This document shows positions 6,373 through 13,800 of a DNA stretch of 19,563 nt, in pieces (position 1 is the stretch's first letter; the number at the start of each line of letters is the position of its first letter). The stretch lies in NCBI RefSeq assembly GCF_040649515.1, contig NZ_JBEZFP010000166.1, positions 1 through 19,563 on the forward strand. Direction: 5' to 3'. A program made the position numbers and the translations under genes. Below the pieces are notes generated by a model, which worked only from the letters and a program-made list of their open reading frames with translations, was not told the origin of the DNA and searched no databases. This DNA comes from Yinghuangia elevatio (GTDB lineage Bacteria > Actinomycetota > Actinomycetes > Streptomycetales > Streptomycetaceae).

Positions 6373-9300
6373 GAAGTGCTCCCACCGGTCTCGGGCGTGT
6401 CTTCCGCGTCGGGCGTGAAGTCGGTGCTCAGCGCCCTCGCGTGCAGGTCGACCGGGAAGTACAGCCCGGGCAGGAACTGCCCCACCTCGCCGAGCGAGTC
6501 GACGTCGGCGGCCCGGACCCGGGCCAGGTCGTACGCCTCCTCGACGGTCTGCACGAGCCGGTCCGGGCGCCAGGCGGGGGTGCCGTCCCCGCTGACCGCG
6601 AGCAGCACCGCCTGGGGTGCCGCGGCCGCCGGCGCGTCGTGCTCGAACGCCAGCCCGGTGTGCCGCCGTTCGGCGGGGACCACCTCGGTCCACTCGTCCA
6701 CCACCACGCCGCAGACCGGCTTGGTGACGTCGAGTTCTCCGCAGCCGACGACCACCAGGGAGAGCGTCTGCCGGTCCGTCGGCGGAGGGCTCTCACCGAC
6801 CCAGTTTTCGCCCGGTGTGTACGGGAGTTGGGCCACCCGAACGGTCGGCGGCAGCTTCACCACCCCGCCGGAGTCGAGTGCGTCCGCGTACGTGAGCACC
6901 TCCTGAAGTCGGGCCAGCGCGGGGCGGACCCGGGCGTAGCGGGTGAGCCAGCGCAGCGCGGGGTGCGGGCCGCCGCCCCGGAAGGCGGGCCCGGCCGTCA
7001 GCGCGGTGCTCAGCTCGGCCGCCCGTGGGGCCCAGGCACGCGGCAGGATCGGCAGATCGGCGCCGAACAGCGCGTGCAGGCGGTCCAGTTGGAATTGCCG
7101 GCGGCGCTCGGCAGGTTGCGCCGGATCGTCGAAGTCGCCCTGGGAACAGCGGCATGCGCCGTCCCCGGTGCACACCCCCTGCCGGAACTCCCGTGCCAGT
7201 CGACAGTGTTCGGCCAGTCTCCGGGCCAGCTCCAGCCGGGCGACAGCCGCCGTCTCCGCGACCTGCTCGGCGCTGCCGGGGCCGGGCGGCGGCGGTACGG
7301 CGCCGAGCACACCGAATCCGGCTGCGGTGCGCAGCGCCGACCGCAACGCCGCCTCCTCGCCGCCGTCCAGCGCGGCCGCCGTCGCCTTGGCCAACAGCCA
7401 GGACTCGTCGGCATGGTGGACGGTGTACGGGTCGAAGTCCGGTGGTACGACGCTGCCCGGCGCGTCCAGGTCGGCGGCGACCACCGGCCGGGCCTGCGCG
7501 AGCAGGTCGCGTACCGCCCCCGCGGCCTGGAGGAATTCCCCGACCGAGACCCGCTCGGGCCCCCAGGCCGGATCGGCCCGGAAGTCCAACTCCGTTTGCT
7601 CGTCGATGCCTTCGACCAGCGCGATGCGCCGCTCCAGTTCGGCGTCGGCGACGTCGAGCGGCCGGGGCGGGGTGGCCAGTTGGTCGATCGCCGAGGCCTG
7701 GAGGAAGTCGAGGCTTCGGTCGCGGAACGGGCCGGGCGCACCGTCCACCGGATGCCGGCGGAACCGCCAGCTGATCCGGTTCGACGGCGGCAGCAGGGTG
7801 GCGGCCAGCGCGTCGGCGGCCGGACTGCCGATCAGCCGGGGTTGCTGCCCCCGGGCGGCAGGCCAGTCCTGGCGCAGCCGGTCGAAGCGGCTGTCGTGGT
7901 TGACCAGCAGCAGGACCCGGTGGGTGACCGCGATGCCGGTGTCCTCGGTGCGGACGAACTGCAGTTCGGGGGCGACATCCGCGCCGGCCGCCGCGTTGAC
8001 GGCCGCCGCCGCCCGGGTGACGTTGCCGACGGTCAACTGGTGGACGCCTTCGGCCAACAGCGCGTCACCGACCGCGTCCACCGCGTCGGTCAGCGATGCG
8101 AGGACTTCTTCGACCGCGGTGCGGTCGGCCGCGGGCAGCCCGCCCAGCGCGGCGGCCAGGTCCCCCGAGCGGTGCAGCCGGTGCAGCTCCAAGCCGTCTG
8201 CCACCGCTTCGCTCTCCACCACCGGAACCGGCGTGGCGTCGGGGTCGACGCGATGGGCGCGGACCGGGGCGAGGAGCCGGAACAGTGGCAGGTACCGGTC
8301 GAGGATCCGGTCCGGGTGCTCGTGCAGTCCGCGCTCGAAGCGGCGGCCGAGCAGCAGGCCCAGCCGTTGGCCGTCGCGGACACCGTCCAGCAGTTCCTGG
8401 GCCAGCCGGACCCGGCGCGAGGAGAGATCGACGGCCAGCGGGTTGTCGTCCCCACCGCCGCGCGAACGCCAACCGCCGCGCAGCACCGAGGCGGTTGCGG
8501 CCTGCCCGAGCGAGGGCGCATGCAGATGGCCCTGCTGGTCGGGCGCGGGGTACAACTGCCCCGCGGGCACGCCCTCGGGGGGCGCGACCGAGGTCTGCGG
8601 CGGGTCCGGCCGCAGGTCGTGCACCCACCCGTAGCCGCCCAGGTGGACGCCGTCGGGCAACTCGGCCGGGCGCGCCTGGCGCTGCTGCTCCAGCCGACGG
8701 GTCGCCAGCGACGTGATCCAGGCGTCCAGCCGGTGGGCGGACAGACCGAGCGTCCCGGCGACGTGTCGTTCCAAATCGGCGCGGGGGCGGCGCTGTTCCG
8801 GCTCGGCCGCGACGTAGTCGTGGTGCAGTTCGGCGAGTACCGCGCGGAACTCGGCCAACCGCGCGGTGACCTGACTGTGCCGGGCGTCGGCTCCGGCGTC
8901 GGCGACGTACGCCCCGGCGGTCTTCCCGGCTCCCGGCACGGCCAGGTCGAGCCGGCGACGCAGCGTGGGGGTGGTCCGGCCGGGGAAGATGTCGACGAGT
9001 TCCGCCTCCGGCCGCCACCCGGCCCCGGGCAGCGGCCCATCGGGCGAGGACGCCAACAGCCCGACGGCGATGTCGTGTTCGGCGATCAGCGAGGCCCGCA
9101 GCAGGCGGTGCAGCAGCGGTCGCGGGCCCTCCGGCGGCGGGTGGTCGGCGGGCAGCCCGACCGCCGCGAGTGCCGCCAGGTAGGAGAGGTCGTCCCCGAC
9201 CAGCGCGGTGCCGAGCCTGAACGAGGTGTCGGCGTACGTGACCAGGGCCAGCCGGGGGTCCTCCGGGTCGGCCAGGCCGAGTGAGGCCAGCAACTCCCGC

Positions 9301-10820
9301 GCGGGGCGCAGCAGTCGCGCGCGCCAGTCACCCTCCGGGTAGGAGCGGGTGAACCGCCACAGCCAGCTCACGTACTCGTTGCCGAGCACGCTGCGGGCCC
9401 GCACCTCGCGGACGCGGGCGTCGGTGGCCAGGATCTCCAGCATCAGCCGGTCCGGCTCCGCGTTGCCGGGGCGTATCCGGGGAACCGGCGAACGCAGCCA
9501 CACCTCGGTCAGCCCGGTGAGCACCTGTACCGCCCGGGCCTCGTCGGGGCTCGTGCTCTGTCGGCCGCGCAGCGCGGTGACCGGCAGCAGGCCGTACGGC
9601 TGCGCGCCGATCCGCAGCGTCGGCAGCGGCCCCTCGGGGTGCACGTACCGCACGAAGTGCTCGGCGAGGGCGTCCGGGTGCGGGAGCCGGTCGAGGGGCA
9701 GCATGTGCCGGAACAGCCTGCCGAAGCCGGACGGCCACAGCGCGCGGCGGACCGGGCGGCCCAGCGCGCGGTCGGCGGACTCGCCGTGCGCGGCCCGGCC
9801 GAGCGCGGTGGGCGCCCCGGCCCGGACGGGGCGGCGGCGCACCGCGGCCAGCGCGTCGCCCGGCCGATGACCCAGCGGCAGGCCGAACGCGGAGGCGGTC
9901 AGCGCGGCCGCCGTCTCGGCGTCCTCGGCGGGCGTGCCCTGCCCGTCGGTCACTCGGGCCGCCAGGATCGTGGCCCGGGAGTTCGGGTCGTGGCCGGAAG
10001 AGACGGTCTCGGTGTTGTTGGTCGGGGTGTCGGGCGGCAGGAAGCCCAGGCCGTCGGTGGCCGCGTGCGCCTCCAGCAGTTCGGCCAGCCGGGTCGCGGT
10101 GGCCTGTGGCTGGGCGGTCTCGTCCACGCCGACGACCACCAGCAGTTCCACTTCCTCCGGGACGGTGGGCCGGTCCGGATCGGCCGGGGGGACGGTCAGG
10201 GTGAGTGCCATCCCCGCCGTCAGCGCGGCATCGAAGTCGGTCAGCCAGCGCATGCCGAGTTGGACCGGGGCACCGTCCTCCGGCGGCGGCGGTTCCGTCG
10301 ACCGCGGGTCCGGGCCCAAGGCGGGGGCGGCCGCCACCGGAGCGGAACTGCCGTACAACATCTGCCCGCTGCGGGTGCGGGCGACCGCGTGCCAGCGGGT
10401 CGGCAGCGCGCGGGCGACCGGCGCCCTGCTCCACCGGCCCGGCCGGTCCAGCGGCTCAGGGTACGGGCCGCCGGGGAATTCGGGCTCCATCACCCGGGCG
10501 ATCCACCCGGCTCTGGCGGCGCCGTACTCCCGGACCAGGTCCTCCCAGGCCGCCTCGCACCCCTCCCGGTCCTGCTCCGGACCCGGTTCCGGTTCGGACG
10601 GCCCGGTCCGCTCCCAGTAGCGGCGCCCGGAGTCCCGTTCCTCGACGGTCAGTTCCGGTTCGTGGGAGTCCACGTGGATCTGGTCGGGGTAGATCCGCAC
10701 CCGCAGCTCGGTACCGAAGAACCGGGTCTCCAGCCGCACCGGGAGCAGCGCCACCGGGTACCAGGTGGACAGTCCCCAGGCGGTCTTGGGCACCGCCTCG
10801 GACAGCGGTGTGCCGGTCAT
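6369..10820 (-). CDS. Giant conserved protein of unknown function (LLPVRLETRF family)
   Basis: The product is 1483 residues, apparently soluble and lacking a signal peptide. Motifs in order: LLPVRLETRF with VRIYPDQIHVDSHE (25-54), TPTNNT (265-270), RIGAQPYGLLPVTALR (about 403-418), and near the end GVVVDEWTEVVPAERRHTGL with APQAVLLAVSGD (about 1372-1410), followed by AYDLARVRAADVDSL. I recall these blocks from uncharacterised large bacterial proteins; no catalytic site is recognisable. Long stretches between are Ala/Leu/Arg-rich and probably helical. Cys1206, Cys1217, Cys1223 and Cys1225 cluster (CTGDGACRC) and could bind a metal. The ATG overlaps the preceding stop (ATGA, 10817-10820) with GGAGG at 10828-10832. 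Size, position and co-transcription suggest a scaffold-like structural part. Function is unknown. Confidence 0.85.
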   Translation of the reverse strand: MTGTPLSEAVPKTAWGLSTWYPVALLPVRLETRFFGTELRVRIYPDQIHVDSHEPELTVEERDSGRRYWERTGPSEPEPGPEQDREGCEAAWEDLVREYGAARAGWIARVMEPEFPGGPYPEPLDRPGRWSRAPVARALPTRWHAVARTRSGQMLYGSSAPVAAAPALGPDPRSTEPPPPEDGAPVQLGMRWLTDFDAALTAGMALTLTVPPADPDRPTVPEEVELLVVVGVDETAQPQATATRLAELLEAHAATDGLGFLPPDTPTNNTETVSSGHDPNSRATILAARVTDGQGTPAEDAETAAALTASAFGLPLGHRPGDALAAVRRRPVRAGAPTALGRAAHGESADRALGRPVRRALWPSGFGRLFRHMLPLDRLPHPDALAEHFVRYVHPEGPLPTLRIGAQPYGLLPVTALRGRQSTSPDEARAVQVLTGLTEVWLRSPVPRIRPGNAEPDRLMLEILATDARVREVRARSVLGNEYVSWLWRFTRSYPEGDWRARLLRPARELLASLGLADPEDPRLALVTYADTSFRLGTALVGDDLSYLAALAAVGLPADHPPPEGPRPLLHRLLRASLIAEHDIAVGLLASSPDGPLPGAGWRPEAELVDIFPGRTTPTLRRRLDLAVPGAGKTAGAYVADAGADARHSQVTARLAEFRAVLAELHHDYVAAEPEQRRPRADLERHVAGTLGLSAHRLDAWITSLATRRLEQQRQARPAELPDGVHLGGYGWVHDLRPDPPQTSVAPPEGVPAGQLYPAPDQQGHLHAPSLGQAATASVLRGGWRSRGGGDDNPLAVDLSSRRVRLAQELLDGVRDGQRLGLLLGRRFERGLHEHPDRILDRYLPLFRLLAPVRAHRVDPDATPVPVVESEAVADGLELHRLHRSGDLAAALGGLPAADRTAVEEVLASLTDAVDAVGDALLAEGVHQLTVGNVTRAAAAVNAAAGADVAPELQFVRTEDTGIAVTHRVLLLVNHDSRFDRLRQDWPAARGQQPRLIGSPAADALAATLLPPSNRISWRFRRHPVDGAPGPFRDRSLDFLQASAIDQLATPPRPLDVADAELERRIALVEGIDEQTELDFRADPAWGPERVSVGEFLQAAGAVRDLLAQARPVVAADLDAPGSVVPPDFDPYTVHHADESWLLAKATAAALDGGEEAALRSALRTAAGFGVLGAVPPPPGPGSAEQVAETAAVARLELARRLAEHCRLAREFRQGVCTGDGACRCSQGDFDDPAQPAERRRQFQLDRLHALFGADLPILPRAWAPRAAELSTALTAGPAFRGGGPHPALRWLTRYARVRPALARLQEVLTYADALDSGGVVKLPPTVRVAQLPYTPGENWVGESPPPTDRQTLSLVVVGCGELDVTKPVCGVVVDEWTEVVPAERRHTGLAFEHDAPAAAAPQAVLLAVSGDGTPAWRPDRLVQTVEEAYDLARVRAADVDSLGEVGQFLPGLYFPVDLHARALSTDFTPDAEDTPETGGSTS

Positions 10821-13800
10821 CGGGTGGCCTCCATGGCGGGCAGCACGTCACTCGCGTGACGGGCGATCAGGACGGGGCGCTGGAGCGCGACACGGGCCAT
10901 GTCGGCGGCGTTGCGGCCGTACTCGGCGCCGTCGAGCCTCCGCCCCGCCGGGCTTCCGTCGGGGTTGCGGCCCAGTCCCGGTGCGTACGGGGACAGGAAG
11001 CGCGCCCCGTCGGGGAGGTGCCCCCAGTGCAGTTGGTCCCAGTGCGTGCCCTCGAACGGTTCGGACGTCCAGTCCTCGGGCGGGAGATCGAGGCCGAACC
11101 TGGGCGCGGTGGGCTGCTCGCGGAGCACGAAGAAGCGGCCCGCGTCCCCGGCGGTCCGACTGGTCGCGCCGCGGGCCACCGCGGCGGTGAGCGGGAAGCC
11201 GAACAGGAGGAGGTCCGGGGAGAGCCAGCCGCTGAATATCGGAGGCAGGTCCTGGCCGACCGGGTCGCGGCCGGTCTCGCTGGTCCAGACGGCCTGACGC
11301 ATCGTCACCACGGTGGAGGGGTAGCGCCGCAGCACCTCACCGCGCACCACCAGGATCAGCGCGTCCTCTCCGGGCGCGCCGACCGAGGTCAAGTGGCTGC
11401 CGAGGGAGCCGCTGCGCCACACGTCGTCGGAGAACGGCGGCAGGTCGGTGAGCGGGCGGTCCGCCGAACGTGCGTTGCGCACGTCCCAGAACTGCCGGAA
11501 CCACGTCTGCCTCGGGTCGGCGGGGAACTCCCGCCACAGCAGCTCCCGGCTCGTTTCGTGGTTGAGCCCGACCATGAACGCCTCGATGAACCTGGCGTTG
11601 GCGGCCAGCGCCGTCATGGTCTCGGGTGCGACGGCGGGCAGGCCGGGCGCGACGTGCTCCTGGGCGAGCCCGCGGAGCAGTTCGTACGCCGGCACGTCGA
11701 AGGTCAGCCCGGCGAGCAGGCGCCGCAGGCTGTCCCCGCTGTCCCTGCTTGGCGCTCCTGCCCCGCTTGCCCTGATTGCCTCACCTGGCGTGCTTGCCGT
11801 GCTTGCCGTGCTCGCGCTGCCTGCCGTGCTCGCGCCGCCTGTCGCGCTCGGCCTGCTGACCGCGCCGAGCGCCAGCGCACCGGCAAGCGGACGGCCGCCG
11901 ACCTCGATCGATTCCAACACCCGTGCCGGGATGGTCTGTTGCGGGTCCAGCCGGGCCCGGATCCGCTCGGCCGCCGAGCCAAGTTGCACCTCGTCCTGGC
12001 TGTCGTCCTGGGACGATCCGAACACCGACAACAGGTGCGCCTGGTGCGGAGCCGCGGCCGCGGCGAAGTTGGCGGCGGTCTTCGCCCGCAACTCGGCCAG
12101 CGCGGCGCGCAGTTCGGCCACCGCGAGGCCGGCGCCCGACACCTCGGCGCCCGGCGGTATCCGATGCGGCTCGTACGGGTCGCTCCATCGTGCGACCCCG
12201 GTGCCGGCGTCCAGGTCGAAGCCGATCCGGAAGGTCCCGGTATGGCCGGCGGCGGCACTCCCGGTGATCCGGTAGACGACCAGATCGGGGGCGCTCGTAC
12301 CGGTCAGGTCGGTGACCGCCATGCCGGTCGCGGCGCTCGGTCCGGCCGACCCGTCCGCCACCGTGAACGGGCCGTGCCAGCCACCGACGACCTGGCCGCG
12401 CCGGTTGACGCCGCGGCCTACGCCGTACCGGCAGACCCGGGCGGCGCCGTCCTGTCCGTCCGCGAGCACCACCAGGTGCGGAGTCTGCTCCGCACCCATG
12501 GCGACCACGTCGACGCCGACGCCGTCGATCGCGGAGAAGGTCCACGGCGTCGGGACGGAATCCGTCCAGCCCCGGGCGGCCTGCCCGTCGGCGTCCAGTC
12601 CCCAACCGATCCGGTAGTACACCCGGTTGCGGTCCCGGTCCGGACCCGAGACGCCGTACGCGAGGACAAGCTCCAGTCGGCCGTCCCCGTCCAGGTCGGC
12701 CAGGGTCAGATCGGCGCCGCGCGCGTTCGGATGCAGCGGGTCCGGCAGCCGGAACGGGCCGAGCCAGCCGCCGGTCGGCACACCCTCCTCGTCCAGGGCT
12801 CGGCCGATCCGGTACTCGGCCACGCACGGTGCGCCGGCCGTGGGCTGACGGATGGTCAGGACGACCAGGTCCGGACGCAGCCCGCCGGTGACGTGCCCGA
12901 CGGCCACGCCCAGCGCGCGGGCCCGGAAGTCCAGGGCCAGTGCCTCGCGCGGCGGCGAGAGCGAGTCCGGCCGGCCCTCCAGATCCGGGTCGTGCGCCGA
13001 GCCGATCCACAGCCGGCTGCGGTCCGGGTTGCTCTGGCCCAGCAGGTGTGCGGTCAGGAACGAGGAGAACAGGCCGGTACCCGGCAGCAGTTCGGGGCGC
13101 GTGACCGCGGCGGACTCCATCGGGCCGCTGCCGCGCGGGTCCAGCGGCACGCCATGGTCCTGCCAGTCGGTGCCGACCCGGCACGTGAGGCGTCCGTCGG
13201 CGGTGACCATGAAGGTCTCCTCGCCGGTGTGGCTGTCCCCGATGACCGGGCCGATCCGGCGCGGGGCCAGCCCGGCCGGGTGCTGCCAGCGCGTCTGGCT
13301 CCAGCTCCAGCGCACCCTGGACCGCCCGTCCGGCAGGTCCTCGTCCCACTCGCCGAGGGAGGCCACCTCCAGTTGCCCGGTCGGTGTGGAGACCAGCACG
13401 TTCACGCCCGGGGAGCCGTCCTGGAACACCTCCACGCTGTCCATGCCGACCGAGACCACGCGGTGGTCCGGCAGCGGGCGGCCGTGGTCGACCCACGCGT
13501 CGCCTGCCTGCCGCCCCAGGTTGCCGCCCGGGGTCAGGTAGAAGAACCGGTTCAGACGGTGCACCGCGCTGGGCGAACCCGTCAGCACCTGCGTGGAGTT
13601 GGCGGGGAACCATACCGGGGCGCCGTAGGGGTCGGGGCGACTGCACACGAACAGGCGGTTCTGGCTGGTCGCGACCCGGATGGACGTGGCATCGATCGGC
13701 CGCGGCGTGGCGAACAGCTTCTCGTACGGGGCGAGTTCGCCCGGCTTGCCGAGGGCACGCCAGATGCGAGTGGCGGTTTCGAAGACGTGCAGGCCTCCGT

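Noticed and set aside
6373..6693. Longer start for the 649-aa protein
   Set aside because: The extra 107 residues are Arg/Gly/Ala-rich and overlap the clearly coding end of the 1483-aa gene; the ATGA overlap start is better supported.
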